Below, piece by piece: positions 44,071 through 52,257 of a stretch of 53,849 bases of DNA; the first letter of the stretch is position 1, and every line of letters begins with the position of its first letter. The translations under genes and the position numbers were made by a program. Source of the DNA: Paenibacillus lutrae (GTDB lineage: Bacteria; Bacillota; Bacilli; Paenibacillales; NBRC-103111); contig NZ_RHLK01000021.1 of the NCBI RefSeq assembly GCF_009757775.1, forward strand, positions 1 through 53,849, written 5' to 3'. Below the pieces are notes generated by a model. The model did no database searches. It was not told the DNA's origin and saw only the letters and a program-made list of their open reading frames with translations.

Positions 44071-44134
44071 CATACACCTCTTACACGTATTTTTCAGCGT
44101 TCGTCTCTATACCCGAGCTGCCCGCCTCCTCTCT

Positions 44135-44164
44135 ATTCTACCAAATTATGCTACAGACAGACAA
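44135..44164 (-). promoter_or_regulatory. Candidate sigma-A promoter of the wall operon
   Basis: On the minus strand TTGTCT, 18-base spacer, TAGAAT, about 65 bases upstream of the amidase ATG. The remaining 230 bases to 44396 show no gene and no other signal. Confidence 0.45.
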
Positions 44165-44396
44165 CGAGAGCATAGATTCGATGCAGCCGAACATAGAGTT
44201 AGACGCAGAGATATTGCCAAAAGTTGCACATTTCAGCCGAATTTCGCGTATTTCCAGACTTTGGGCGGTAATTTGCCTATTAGCATGGTGTCTGTTCATA
44301 AAGCTGCCTTAATTCATAGTGAGCGATAGTATTGCTAGTTTTTAAGAGCTGCATGCACTTAATATTTAGCCGCCACCGAGTATAGTCCCCATATCG

Positions 44397-44437
44397 TAAA
44401 AAAGAACCGCCTCCCTGAAGTGAGAGACGGTCCTTCT
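44397..44437 (-). terminator. Intrinsic terminator of leuCD
   Basis: On the minus strand AAGGACCGTCTC pairs imperfectly with GAGGCGGTTCTT, followed by TTTTACG. It lies 42 bases after the leuD stop. Confidence 0.7.
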
Positions 44438-44478
44438 TGAACACATTCAAATCCAAATCGGAATCAAACCGATTCTAT

Positions 44479-45087
44479 TTAAGCTTTGACAACGAGACGA
44501 TCCAGGTGCTTAGCTTCGTAAGCAGAGATCTTATCTTCATGCTGCAGCGTAAGCCCGATATCATCAAGACCTTGCAGCAGGAACTGACGGCGGTGCTCAT
44601 CCAGATCAAAGGACAGCTGAAGACCGTAGTCGTCAGAGATGGTTTTGTTCTCCAGGTCTACATTCAGCTTGTAGCCTTCGTGCTGCGCTGTGCGCTGGAA
44701 CAAATCTTCAACCTGCTCTTCGCTGAGCTTAATCGGCAGAATGCCGTTCTTAAAGCAGTTGTTATAGAAGATATCCGCATAAGAAGGTGCGATAATCACT
44801 TTGAAGCCATAGTCCAGAATGGCCCAGGGAGCGTGCTCACGGGATGATCCGCAGCCAAAGTTAGCGCGGGAAATCAGTACCGATGCACCCTGGTAGCGAG
44901 GCTTATTCAGATCAAATGAAGGAATTTCGGCTCCCTCTTCTGTAAATCTCCATTCGAAGAACAGAAATTGTCCGAAGCCGGTGCGCTCAATGCGCTTTAG
45001 AAACTGTTTAGGGATAATTGCGTCTGTATCTACGTTGACACGGTCAACCGGACCGACTAGTCCAGTATGCTGTTTGAATGCTTCCAT
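44479..45087 (-). CDS. leuD: 3-isopropylmalate dehydratase small subunit
   Basis: This is a 202-aa protein; GAGGAGA lies seven bases before ATG 45087. The LeuD fold is shown by [14 protein letters not shown] and the swivel-domain motif [20 protein letters not shown]. The length is typical. It combines with LeuC to isomerise 2- to 3-isopropylmalate in leucine synthesis. It lies 30 bases after leuC in one operon. No leuA or leuB gene is in the window. Confidence 0.95.
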   Translation of the reverse strand: MEAFKQHTGLVGPVDRVNVDTDAIIPKQFLKRIERTGFGQFLFFEWRFTEEGAEIPSFDLNKPRYQGASVLISRANFGCGSSREHAPWAILDYGFKVIIAPSYADIFYNNCFKNGILPIKLSEEQVEDLFQRTAQHEGYKLNVDLENKTISDDYGLQLSFDLDEHRRQFLLQGLDDIGLTLQHEDKISAYEAKHLDRLVVKA

Positions 45088-45117
45088 GGATGTTCTCCTC
45101 GCTTCCTGATCGGTTAA

Positions 45118-46539
45118 TTACGCTTCCTGTGCCACTTTATACTTCCAGCCGCGGACGTCTACAAAATGTCCTTCAATAGCGGCGGCTGCCGCCATTTCCG
45201 GAGAAACGAGGTGCGTTCTGCCTCCGCGTCCCTGACGGCCTTCGAAGTTACGGTTGGATGTAGATGCACAGCGCTCACCAGGGCTAAGCACGTCCGGATT
45301 CATTGCCAGACACATACTGCAGCCCGCATCACGCCATTCGAATCCGGCTTCGACAAAGATTTTGTCGAGTCCTTCTTTTTCGGCCTGAAGCTTGACGCGT
45401 CCGGAACCCGGGACGACGATGGCATTCACGCCCGGATTAACCTTATAACCGCTGGCAACAGCTGCCGCACGGCGGAGATCTTCTATCCGTCCGTTCGTGC
45501 AGGAACCGATAAATACGCGGTCAATGCTCAATTCGGTCATTGGAGTGCCCGGCTCAAGACCCATATATTCAAGCGCCTTCTCGGCTGCTTTGCGTTCGTT
45601 CTCGGTTTCCATTTCCGCAGGATTCGGAACATTGCTGGTTACGCCAGTTCCCATGCCCGGGCTGGTTCCCCAAGTCACCTGCGGTACGAGAGTAGTCGCG
45701 TCGAAGTCCAGAATAAGGTCATATTCTGCGCCCTCATCCGTCTGAAGAAGCTTCCAGGCCTCAACTGCCTCGTCAAAAGCAGCATCTTGCGGAACGTACT
45801 GACGTCCGCGCAGATAATTGAAAGTAGTCTCGTCGGGAGCGATAAGTCCTGCTCTCGCGCCGCCTTCAATGGACATATTACAAACCGTCATCCGCTCTTC
45901 CATCGTCAGGTTGCGGATAGCTTCGCCTGTGTATTCAATAACGTAGCCAGTTGCAAAATCTGTCCCGTACTTGGCGATAATGCCAAGAATAAGATCTTTA
46001 GCCGTAATGCCGACCGGCAGAGCGCCGTTAACGCGGACTTCAAGCGTCTTCGCTTTGGACTGCTGCAGGGTTTGTGTAGCAAGCACGTGCTCCACTTCAC
46101 TTGTACCGATTCCGAAAGCAAGTGCGCCGAACGCACCGTGTGTCGACGTATGGCTGTCGCCGCAGACAATCGTCTTACCCGGATGGGTAAGTCCAAGTTC
46201 CGGACCCATAACGTGTACAACGCCTTGATCCACGTGGTTGAGATCGAACAGCGTAACGCCGAAATCACTGCAGTTCTTTGACAGCGTATCAATCTGCTGC
46301 TTGGAAATCGGATCTTTGATATTGAAACGATCTTGTGTAGGTACATTGTGGTCCATCGTCGCGAAAGTAAGTTCCGGACGGCGTACCGGACGGCCGCTTA
46401 AGCGGAGTCCTTCGAATGCTTGCGGCGAAGTAACCTCATGGACCAGATGGAGGTCGATATAAAGAATGCTCGGCTTGCCTTCTTCTTGATTAATAACGTG
46501 GTTATCCCAAATCTTCTCGAATAATGTTCTTTTGCTCAT
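45118..46539 (-). CDS. leuC: 3-isopropylmalate dehydratase large subunit
   Basis: This is a 473-aa protein; GGGGTG stands five bases before ATG 46539. It is an aconitase-fold subunit with the iron-sulfur ligands at [11 protein letters not shown] (Cys) and [12 protein letters not shown] (two Cys), and [13 protein letters not shown] near residue 130. It makes the leucine precursor 3-isopropylmalate with LeuD. It is divergent from a LysR-type gene 137 bases away. There is no room for a T-box leader before the gene, unlike many Firmicute leu operons, so the LysR protein is the likely regulator. Confidence 0.95.
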   Translation of the reverse strand: MSKRTLFEKIWDNHVINQEEGKPSILYIDLHLVHEVTSPQAFEGLRLSGRPVRRPELTFATMDHNVPTQDRFNIKDPISKQQIDTLSKNCSDFGVTLFDLNHVDQGVVHVMGPELGLTHPGKTIVCGDSHTSTHGAFGALAFGIGTSEVEHVLATQTLQQSKAKTLEVRVNGALPVGITAKDLILGIIAKYGTDFATGYVIEYTGEAIRNLTMEERMTVCNMSIEGGARAGLIAPDETTFNYLRGRQYVPQDAAFDEAVEAWKLLQTDEGAEYDLILDFDATTLVPQVTWGTSPGMGTGVTSNVPNPAEMETENERKAAEKALEYMGLEPGTPMTELSIDRVFIGSCTNGRIEDLRRAAAVASGYKVNPGVNAIVVPGSGRVKLQAEKEGLDKIFVEAGFEWRDAGCSMCLAMNPDVLSPGERCASTSNRNFEGRQGRGGRTHLVSPEMAAAAAIEGHFVDVRGWKYKVAQEA

Positions 46540-46587
46540 GTCGTCACCCCAGATAAAGATTCCGTTTATCTAACTTTGAATAACTCC

Positions 46588-46617
46588 ATGCTACCATTTC
46601 CTTCTTCATTGTTCCAA
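46588..46617 (-). promoter_or_regulatory. Candidate promoter of leuCD
   Basis: On the minus strand TTGGAA, 18-base spacer, TAGCAT, about 45 bases upstream of the leuC ATG. It overlaps the candidate promoter of the divergent LysR gene, as is common when a LysR protein controls both. Confidence 0.4.
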
Positions 46618-46625
46618 GATATAAT
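46597..46625 (+). promoter_or_regulatory. Candidate promoter of the LysR gene
   Basis: A perfect TATAAT (46620-46625) has TTTCCT 17 bases upstream. The downstream ATAGCCTTGAT part includes a TATAG-N3-TGATA arrangement that could be a T-N11-A LysR box. Confidence 0.4.
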
Positions 46626-46676
46626 AACTATAGCCTTGATAGGTAAAACCAATAAACTCACCGGGGGGATTCCCGC

Positions 46677-47591
46677 ATGGAACTTCGTCAACTTCAATAT
46701 GCCGTTCAAATCGCGATTGAACGTAATTTTTCTCGTGCAGCCGAAAAACTTCATATAGCTCAGCCCTCTCTGAGCCAGCAGCTATCCAAACTAGAGCGCG
46801 AAATTGGCGTTTTACTTTTCCAGCGCAGTACAAATTCCGTTGAACTCACGCATGCGGGTTCGATTTTTGTAGAGAAAGCCCAGAGCATTCTAGACAGCCT
46901 GGAGCAGTTAAAGCAGGAAATGGAAGACATCTCCCTTATGAAGAAAGGACGGCTGGTGGTCGGCAGTATGCCGATTACCGGCTCGACTATCATGCCTTAT
47001 GTGCTGCCGGCTTTCCAGGCAGCCTATCCCGATATTGAAGTCATCCTTGTGGAAGAAACATCATCCAATCTGGAGAAGCTAACCTTAAGCGGGCAGACGG
47101 ACATTTCGCTGCTTGCTCTCCCCATGCAGGAAGATACGCTTGTCTACACCCCGCTTCTGGATGAAGAAATCGTCATTGCTTTCCCGCCGAACCATCCGCT
47201 GGCGATCCGTCACTTAAACAGCGGGAAACCGGTTGATATCGCGGATCTGGAGAATGAATCATTCATCGCATTAAAAAAAGGCCAGGGATTCCGCAAGATC
47301 AACGTGAAATTGTGTCAGGATGCAGGCTTCACTCCCCGCATTGTCTTTGAAAGCAGCAACATGGAAACCGTTCAATCCCTCGTCGCCGCGGGAATGGGGA
47401 TTGCATTCGTCCCGTATCTCATTTCCAAACGCAATCGCAGTGAATTGTCGCCGGTACATTTGCCTTTGCACAATCATCCTTCCCGCACGCTGGTTATCGC
47501 TCATCGCAAGGGCCGCTACTTGTCTAAAGCCTCCGAGGCGTTTATCCAAACCATGCAGAAAGTGATGCTTGAGCAAGGCACTCATCTGTAA
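46677..47591 (+). CDS. LysR family transcriptional regulator
   Basis: This is a 304-aa protein; GGGGGGA is eight bases before ATG 46677. The N-terminal winged helix, about 1-60, is canonical (MELRQLQYAVQIAIERNFSR, then LHIAQPSLSQQLSKLEREIG). The effector-binding domain (about 90-295) has GSMPITGSTIMPYVLPAF and the VQSLVAAGMGIAFVPYL block. It resembles CysL/GltC/CzcR type regulators of Firmicutes. Divergence from leuCD suggests control of leucine synthesis, possibly with isopropylmalate as effector; this is inferred from position only. No terminator is evident before the sigma-B promoter at 47621. Confidence 0.9.
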   Translation: MELRQLQYAVQIAIERNFSRAAEKLHIAQPSLSQQLSKLEREIGVLLFQRSTNSVELTHAGSIFVEKAQSILDSLEQLKQEMEDISLMKKGRLVVGSMPITGSTIMPYVLPAFQAAYPDIEVILVEETSSNLEKLTLSGQTDISLLALPMQEDTLVYTPLLDEEIVIAFPPNHPLAIRHLNSGKPVDIADLENESFIALKKGQGFRKINVKLCQDAGFTPRIVFESSNMETVQSLVAAGMGIAFVPYLISKRNRSELSPVHLPLHNHPSRTLVIAHRKGRYLSKASEAFIQTMQKVMLEQGTHL

Positions 47592-47620
47592 GGAGTTCCA
47601 GCCCTTCTTTCCCTTCTTTT

Positions 47621-47646
47621 GTTTCATCTCTCCCCCTGCCGGGTAC
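47621..47646 (+). promoter_or_regulatory. Candidate sigma-B promoter of glsB
   Basis: GTTTCA, 14-base spacer, GGGTAC: identical hexamers and spacing to the candidate in front of glgB. It is placed 45 bases before the GlsB/YeaQ-type gene start. Confidence 0.7.
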
Positions 47647-47690
47647 AAATTGGTACGGCAAGTTAATTAAGACAAGAGGAGAGTGGAACC

Positions 47691-47951
47691 ATGATTGGAC
47701 TGATTATTACCATCATAATGGCCGTGGTCATCGGGATAATTGGTGATGCAATTGTGAGAAGCAATATGCCCGGAGGCATTATCGGCTCCATGATCGCTGG
47801 TTTTGTGGGAGCTTGGCTCGGAGCTTTATTACTGGGCAATTGGGGTCCCCAAATCGGTGGCTTCGCAGTAATCCCGGCTATAATCGGCGCAGCCCTCTTT
47901 GTTTTCCTGATCGGTATGATCAGCCGTGCTTTCAACCGTAGTAACGCTTAA
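47691..47951 (+). CDS. GlsB/YeaQ/YmgE family stress-response membrane protein
   Basis: This is an 86-aa protein; AGAGGAGAG precedes ATG 47691. It has three hydrophobic segments (residues 2-22, 31-49, 58-78) and the family block MPGGIIGSMIAGFVGAWLG. Proteins of this transglycosylase-associated family are small inner-membrane proteins induced by general stress. The good sigma-B promoter upstream agrees. YtxH follows 74 bases later on the same strand and may be partly co-transcribed. Confidence 0.88.
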   Translation: MIGLIITIIMAVVIGIIGDAIVRSNMPGGIIGSMIAGFVGAWLGALLLGNWGPQIGGFAVIPAIIGAALFVFLIGMISRAFNRSNA

Positions 47952-48025
47952 TCCAAGAACACTTCCACATTTAGTATAAATGTACCAGTGTTATAACACT
48001 TTAACTTAAAAGGAGATGGATCAAA

Positions 48026-48427
48026 ATGTCTAACGAATCCAAAGGAACCGGTTTATTGCTAGGTACTCTTGTAGGTGCAGGTGTCGGTGCGCTGACTGCT
48101 TTGCTGCTTGCCCCGAAATCAGGTCGTGAATTCAGAGACGATTTATCCATCAAATGTTCCGAATGGGTAGCGAAGGGTCAAGAAATGGCTGCTGAAGCCA
48201 AAACAAAAGTTGCGGATGTAGCTACACGCGTTAACGAACAAACAAGCACACTGGTTGACCGCTCCAAGGAAATGGTTAGTAGTGCAGCCAGCACATCCAA
48301 AGATTTGTTGAGCAGCGCTGAATCGTCCGCTCAGAATAAACTTGATGATGTCAAAGACATGAATGATAAAAGCACAAATCAACTGGTTAACGGAACGGAT
48401 CATAACTCGAACAAACCGATGAATTAA
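48026..48427 (+). CDS. YtxH domain protein
   Basis: This is a 133-aa protein; AGGAGAT is eight bases before ATG 48026. The N-terminal glycine-rich membrane helix GTGLLLGTLVGAGVGALTAL with LLAPKSGREFRDDL is the YtxH signature. The rest is a long amphipathic, Ala/Ser/Lys-rich helix (about 45-115) of LEA-like type with an Asn-rich end. In B. subtilis ytxGHJ is stress-induced through sigma-B and sigma-H. The ytxG homolog is in this window at 52245-52703, separate from this gene. No own sigma-B promoter was seen directly upstream. Confidence 0.88.
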   Translation: MSNESKGTGLLLGTLVGAGVGALTALLLAPKSGREFRDDLSIKCSEWVAKGQEMAAEAKTKVADVATRVNEQTSTLVDRSKEMVSSAASTSKDLLSSAESSAQNKLDDVKDMNDKSTNQLVNGTDHNSNKPMN

Positions 48428-48471
48428 GCGACTTGTGAGAACGTGCATCGCATCCGTTCCTCCAACATCGG

Positions 48472-48506
48472 CAGCCAGCTTCTCTGCGGAGAGCTGGCTG
48501 TTTTTG
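48472..48506 (+). terminator. Intrinsic terminator after ytxH
   Basis: AGCCAGC-TTCTC and GAGA-GCTGGCT form a stem followed by GTTTTTGTT, 45 bases after the ytxH stop. Confidence 0.8.
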
Positions 48507-48558
48507 TTAGAGGCCGCAATAGCGCCCCATACCAACTTAACGACAGAGGTGAACCTTG

Positions 48559-48888
48559 ATGAACATGTCCCCACCCACCCGTAAGCATCCGGTTCCTGGA
48601 GAGGTCCCTATTCCTTCGCAGGAGCCTTCTAAGAAAGAACTGGCGCTGGAACGGCTTGCGACTACATTGGAACGCTCCGAGTACAAGGATCTGATTGAGA
48701 ATTACCTCAATCCGCGCAAACGCATTATAACGAACTTCACAGCCGGCCTTGCCAGAGGGCTAGGGTTAACGATCGGGACTACAGTTGTCATTGCTCTCCT
48801 CGGCTGGCTCGTCTCCCAGTTCGTCTCCATGCCGATCATTGGTGAGTTTATTGCCAAAATCGTTTCATATGTGGATATGTATAAGTAA
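48559..48888 (+). CDS. DUF5665 domain membrane protein
   Basis: This is a 109-aa protein. ATG 48559 is chosen (GAGGTG about eight bases upstream); TTG 48556 is the alternative. The N-terminal 40 residues are Pro-rich and polar (TRKHPVPGEVPIPSQEPSKK). The DUF5665 domain follows with LERLATTLERSEYKDLIENY, then LNPRKRIITNF, a Gly-rich TM helix LARGLGLTIGTTVVIALLGW, and an amphipathic end. It is a single-TM protein with unknown function, often found near stress genes in Bacillales. A strong terminator follows. Confidence 0.8.
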   Translation: MNMSPPTRKHPVPGEVPIPSQEPSKKELALERLATTLERSEYKDLIENYLNPRKRIITNFTAGLARGLGLTIGTTVVIALLGWLVSQFVSMPIIGEFIAKIVSYVDMYK

Positions 48889-48913
48889 GAGAGAACAAAT
48901 TTCTCATCCTATA

Positions 48914-48966
48914 AAACAGCCCTATCGGCAGCCGGCTTAGCGGGTTTCGGATAGGGCTGTTTCTTC
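48914..48966 (+). terminator. Intrinsic terminator after DUF5665 gene
   Basis: AACAGCCCTATC pairs with GATAGGGCTGTT and is followed by TCTTCTT; an inner GC-rich hairpin is possible in the loop. It lies 25 bases after the stop. Confidence 0.7.
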
Positions 48967-49004
48967 TTGAGAGGAAGTTCCTGCATTCTGTGAAGCTCCA
49001 TTAC

Positions 49005-49036
49005 AAAAGGCCAGCAATAGATCTGCTGGCCTTTAA
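49005..49036. terminator. Bidirectional intrinsic terminator
   Basis: AAAGGCCAGCA / TGCTGGCCTTT with an 7-nt loop. It serves the minus-strand gene ending at 49049. Confidence 0.85.
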
Positions 49037-49048
49037 TGAAACTTATTC

Positions 49049-49363
49049 TTAGACAAAAAGAGCATCGACTTGTTCCCGCTTCATTTCTTCATTCAAAATC
49101 GCTGCTACCGGAATTGGTTCTTTATCCGGTTTGACCAGGAAGGTCTCCTGCAAATAAAAACCATGTTCCTTGGCTTGGGCGTAAGATTGGCAAAAGTGAT
49201 CCGCTGCACGTATGGCACGATTGTATTCCGAATACGTCTCTAACAGGTTTCCTTTACTCAGCGGATTGGATGAAGCTCTTATACACAACTGATAATTTGT
49301 GCTGTCTACTTCTCGAACCAGAATCTCGCTGCCTTCGCATTCGATCGTATATTTGACTGTCAT
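49049..49363 (-). CDS. Hypothetical protein, 104 aa, likely sigma-B target
   Basis: ATG 49363 is chosen (GGCGGTGA six bases upstream); the GTG at 49372 is part of that binding site. The N-terminal half is beta-rich (MTVKYTIECEGSEILVREVD), the middle helical (EYNRAIRAADHFCQSYAQAK), and the C-terminus has an acidic EEMKREQVDALFV end. The protein is soluble, without signal or TM, and has Cys residues at about 10, 27 and 58. The family is not recognised. A sigma-B type promoter with GGGTAT lies 56 bases upstream, so it is probably a general stress protein. Confidence 0.75.
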   Translation of the reverse strand: MTVKYTIECEGSEILVREVDSTNYQLCIRASSNPLSKGNLLETYSEYNRAIRAADHFCQSYAQAKEHGFYLQETFLVKPDKEPIPVAAILNEEMKREQVDALFV

Positions 49364-49418
49364 ACGGTTCACCGCCTTTATTGTAATGGGATTTGTGTGA
49401 ATTGGTTATACCTTTATA

Positions 49419-49445
49419 ATACCCATATAGACGAGCCCTTGAAAC
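49419..49445 (-). promoter_or_regulatory. Candidate sigma-B promoter of the 104-aa gene
   Basis: On the minus strand GTTTCA, 15-base spacer, GGGTAT. The -10 matches the sigma-B consensus GGGWAW exactly and the -35 in five of six bases. It is placed about 55 bases before the ATG at 49363. Confidence 0.7.
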
Positions 49446-49498
49446 CGGTTCCTTCCAGAGACAGCACGAGTTTTTTAGAACAGGAGGGTCATGCAAGC

Positions 49499-50449
49499 TT
49501 ATTTCAGGTTCGAATCCCTTCGTTTACCTTTGATAATATCCCCTGTCCAACCTTTATAGTACAACCAGCCCAATACGATCACCGGAAGAATGGCTATCAG
49601 ACCAAGAGCAATGAAATAGCCCGTCTCCCACTCGAGTTCCGGCATTTTCTCGAAGTTCATCCCCCATATCCCAGCCAATAAAGTCGGCGGCGCAAATACG
49701 GTCGTAAAGACCGTCAGCGTCTTCGTAATCTCATTACCGCGGTAATTTGCGATACTGGTGTCCAACGCAAGAAGAGCTTCTACCTCCTCTTTATAGAGAT
49801 CCAGCCTTGTTGTGATCCGTTCGATCTTAATTGACGTCCTGCGGTGTTCAATCCCTTCCTCCATATCCTCCACGAAGAGCTCTTTCGTTGTCATAATGGT
49901 ATCCTTAAGGGGTCTGAACCACTTGCTTATATCCAGCAGTTCATACCGTCGGTCGAGAATGCGATCAAGGAGTTTGGCATTGTTCTTATTGCGCATCTCT
50001 TCTCCTACCTCATGCATTCTTTTCTCATAATCCGTTAATTCGTGGAGGAGCCTCTCCGCAATATAACCGAGCAGTACAAAAAGCCCCTCTAAAGCATTAT
50101 TTGCACTCAAGACTTGTTCTTCGATCGTCTCAGCTTTAAAAGGTTCCAGCAAGGAGAGATCAAAATTAATGGTGACCAAGTGATCTACATTCACCAGAAA
50201 ATGAAACAGCGGAGTACCTTCTCTACACTTAGCATCGAAATCATAGTAAAAAGCCCCTTCCAGCAATTCACTCTGCTCGTGACGGTAAATACGGGCTTCA
50301 AACGGCTCCTGGGCCGCCTCCTTAACGGAAGATTTGACTTCATCAGGAAGTTTGTCCAGAGCAGCTCTTAAATCTCCCTCTTTGTCCTGCAGGTTATGCC
50401 AGATCCATTGCTTATCGGATTGAAGATCTTTATCTTTCTGCTCAGCCAC
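49499..50449 (-). CDS. CorA family divalent cation (Mg2+/Co2+) transporter
   Basis: This is a 316-aa protein with a GTG start at 50449, eight bases after AAGGGGG. A large cytoplasmic N-terminal domain (residues about 1-250) is followed by two TMs. The CorA signature GMN is present in AGIWGMNFEKMPELEW between them. The basic C-terminus (KGKRRDSNLK) is cytoplasmic. It forms a homopentameric Mg2+ channel. It is related to the YfjQ-type CorA proteins of Bacillales. It is a single-gene unit between sigB and the 104-aa gene. Confidence 0.92.
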   Translation of the reverse strand: MAEQKDKDLQSDKQWIWHNLQDKEGDLRAALDKLPDEVKSSVKEAAQEPFEARIYRHEQSELLEGAFYYDFDAKCREGTPLFHFLVNVDHLVTINFDLSLLEPFKAETIEEQVLSANNALEGLFVLLGYIAERLLHELTDYEKRMHEVGEEMRNKNNAKLLDRILDRRYELLDISKWFRPLKDTIMTTKELFVEDMEEGIEHRRTSIKIERITTRLDLYKEEVEALLALDTSIANYRGNEITKTLTVFTTVFAPPTLLAGIWGMNFEKMPELEWETGYFIALGLIAILPVIVLGWLYYKGWTGDIIKGKRRDSNLK

Positions 50450-50493
50450 TGATTATCCCCCTTCTGATCCAAATTTGAAATCATTGTCCAAAC

Positions 50494-50527
50494 AAAAAGA
50501 ACACGTCTCGCAACGTGTTCTTTTGTG
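50494..50527. terminator. Bidirectional intrinsic terminator
   Basis: AAAAGAACACGT / ACGTGTTCTTTT with a 6-nt loop. It ends the rsb-sigB operon 16 bases after its last stop. Confidence 0.85.
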
Positions 50528-50542
50528 CAATCATGCTTGCCG

Positions 50543-51319
50543 TCAATCCGCATTAGGTTTGTTCTTCTCAAAATACTTCCGAAGTTTATCTAATGCTCTA
50601 CGCTGAATACGTGACACGCTCATCTGGGAGACACCGAGATCTTGCGCTATTGTACGTTGCGAATAACCATCCACATAGGCAAGCATCAGTACTTTCTGTT
50701 CCTCGGGCTTCAGATGACTCATGGCTTCTTGCAAGTCGAGCTTATTGTCGACGTTCAAATACTCATCAATCTGCGTACCTAGCACATCTCCAATAGTTGA
50801 TCCGTTCTCTTCAGTGGATAAAGGCATGTCTAAGGATACATAATGATAGCATTCCCGTCCTGCCAAGATTTCAATCGTTTCTTCGGCGGTCAGACCTAAC
50901 TCTTCCGCAATTTCATTCACATTAGGCGAACGTTCCAAACGCATGGTTAAATGATCGATTGCCTGCTGAATTTGAAATCCCTTTTCTTTAATCCGCCGCG
51001 GAACTTGAATATACCAGGACTTGTCACGAAGGTAATTCTTCATATGACCAATAATACTTTTCATCATATAAGCATCAAACTGCACACCCAGTGTAGGATC
51101 AAACTGCTTAAACAGCTTAAGCAGAGAAATGTTGCCGATCTGGACCAGATCCTCATGAAGATCCGGCCGGTTTCGGGACATTTTCGATGCTGCCATTTTT
51201 ACAGTAGACTCATATTGGATAAGCAAAGAGGTAGCGATATCATTGCATTCAGTCTCCTGATACTGTCGAATCAGATCATGGATATGCTCCATCTCTTTCC
51301 TCTCGGATTGTAATTTCAT
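50543..51319 (-). CDS. sigB: RNA polymerase sigma factor of the sigma-B/F/G family, assigned SigB
   Basis: This is a 258-aa protein. ATG overlaps the rsbW stop (ATGA at 51319-51316). Region 2 has the block DLHEDLVQIGNISLLKLFKQ and a GVQFDAYMMKSIIGHMKNYL end; region 3 is ERSPNVNEIAEELGLTAEE; region 4 is the HTH DGYSQRTIAQDLGVSQMSVS. Order and context rsbV-rsbW-sigB identify SigB rather than the sporulation factors SigF or SigG. It directs transcription of general-stress genes; the same window holds five promoters of its type. No rsbX follows: the gene is followed by a terminator and corA. Confidence 0.9.
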   Translation of the reverse strand: MKLQSERKEMEHIHDLIRQYQETECNDIATSLLIQYESTVKMAASKMSRNRPDLHEDLVQIGNISLLKLFKQFDPTLGVQFDAYMMKSIIGHMKNYLRDKSWYIQVPRRIKEKGFQIQQAIDHLTMRLERSPNVNEIAEELGLTAEETIEILAGRECYHYVSLDMPLSTEENGSTIGDVLGTQIDEYLNVDNKLDLQEAMSHLKPEEQKVLMLAYVDGYSQRTIAQDLGVSQMSVSRIQRRALDKLRKYFEKNKPNAD

Positions 51320-51765
51320 ACCATTTCCTCACTTTTGCTGACCATCTTCGTTAAAATAACAACTGTGCCTTGTTCCCCTTTCACTTCCACATGGTCCATT
51401 AAGGCCTGCATCAAATATAACCCTAGGCCTCCGCTGCTCACTTCATCCAGCGATTTGTTGTGAAGTGAATCGGCTGAGCGCACTTTTCTGTCATGGTCAA
51501 AGCTAAGTCCTTGGTCTTGTACAAGAATTCTCAGTCCATTGTCGATATCTTCGAAATGAACTTCCATATTCCCGCCTTGACCAGGCTCATAGGCATGAAC
51601 AACCACGTTGTTACATGCTTCTGAAACTGCTACTTTCATATCTTCGATATCTTCATAAGAGAAGCCCATTTTGGAGCTGATCCCGTACAACGTTAAACGA
51701 ACGAGGTCGATATAGTCAGCTTCCGCAGGCAGTGTCAAACGTACAGTTCGATTATTCGATTCCAT
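51316..51765 (-). CDS. rsbW: Anti-sigma factor / serine kinase RsbW
   Basis: This is a 149-aa protein of the HATPase_c (GHKL) fold: N box VSEACNNVVVHAY (residues about 48-60), G1 region DQGLSFD, and the glycine lid SSGGLGLYLMQALMD. It binds and inhibits SigB and phosphorylates RsbV on its serine when ATP is high. The gene overlaps sigB by four bases, so the two proteins are made in coupled amounts, as partner switching needs. Confidence 0.92.
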   Translation of the reverse strand: MESNNRTVRLTLPAEADYIDLVRLTLYGISSKMGFSYEDIEDMKVAVSEACNNVVVHAYEPGQGGNMEVHFEDIDNGLRILVQDQGLSFDHDRKVRSADSLHNKSLDEVSSGGLGLYLMQALMDHVEVKGEQGTVVILTKMVSKSEEMV

Positions 51766-51785
51766 ATACCCTTTTCTATCCTTTC

Positions 51786-52121
51786 TTAATTAACAGTATT
51801 AGCTACAGCGGACAAGAACGGGGTTAACCCGGTCAGATCAAACAACTTCTGTACTTTGGGAGGAATATTCTCCACTCCAAAAGGAGCTTTGAGAGCATGA
51901 CGGGTTTTGATAATCGTCAAAATCACTCCAATGCCCGTGCTGTCGATATATGTCAATTCTTTAAGGTTAAGAATAAGCTTGCGATTGGTTTCTTGAACGA
52001 ACGGATCAATCGCTGAATTGAATTCGGAAGCTTTGGAGAGGTCTAACTCTCCGATCAAGGAGATGATATTATCATCATCCGTGAGTTGTTTTTCCATTCT
52101 AAATTTGTTCTCTTGCACCAT
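51786..52121 (-). CDS. rsbV: Anti-anti-sigma factor RsbV
   Basis: This is a 111-aa STAS-domain protein; AGGAGG is eight bases before ATG 52121. The phosphorylated serine is Ser61 in the motif TYIDSTGIGVIL. Unphosphorylated RsbV binds RsbW and frees SigB. Typical length and fold. It is the first gene of rsbV-rsbW-sigB, with a sigma-B type promoter 58-83 bases upstream (autoregulation). No RsbU/RsbP phosphatase gene is in this window. Confidence 0.93.
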   Translation of the reverse strand: MVQENKFRMEKQLTDDDNIISLIGELDLSKASEFNSAIDPFVQETNRKLILNLKELTYIDSTGIGVILTIIKTRHALKAPFGVENIPPKVQKLFDLTGLTPFLSAVANTVN

Positions 52122-52178
52122 TGAATTGGCCTCCTTAGTAAATGACCCGCCTATATAAGATTAAAGCATACTCCTACA

Positions 52179-52204
52179 TTACCCTATTCCAGGGCTTATG
52201 AAAC
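52179..52204 (-). promoter_or_regulatory. Candidate sigma-B promoter of rsbV-rsbW-sigB
   Basis: On the minus strand GTTTCA, 14-base spacer, GGGTAA, upstream of rsbV. A positive feedback promoter at this place is known for B. subtilis sigB. Confidence 0.8.
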
Positions 52205-52237
52205 AACTTTTTTTTGTTCCGCTTTCTAATTTGTAAG

Positions 52238-52257
52238 AGCCGTCTTATTTGACGGCT
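52238..52257 (-). terminator. Hairpin at the ytxG stop
   Basis: AGCCGTC, 6-nt loop, GACGGCT; on the minus strand it is followed by CTTACAAATT, a weak T tract. The stem includes the ytxG stop codon and lies directly before the rsbV promoter, which it may insulate. Confidence 0.45.

Noticed and set aside
45166-46281. 371-codon plus-strand open frame
   Set aside because: Antisense shadow of leuC without supporting signals.
46540-46676. T-box leader for leuCD
   Set aside because: Only 137 bases separate leuC from lysR and no specifier/terminator structure is visible.
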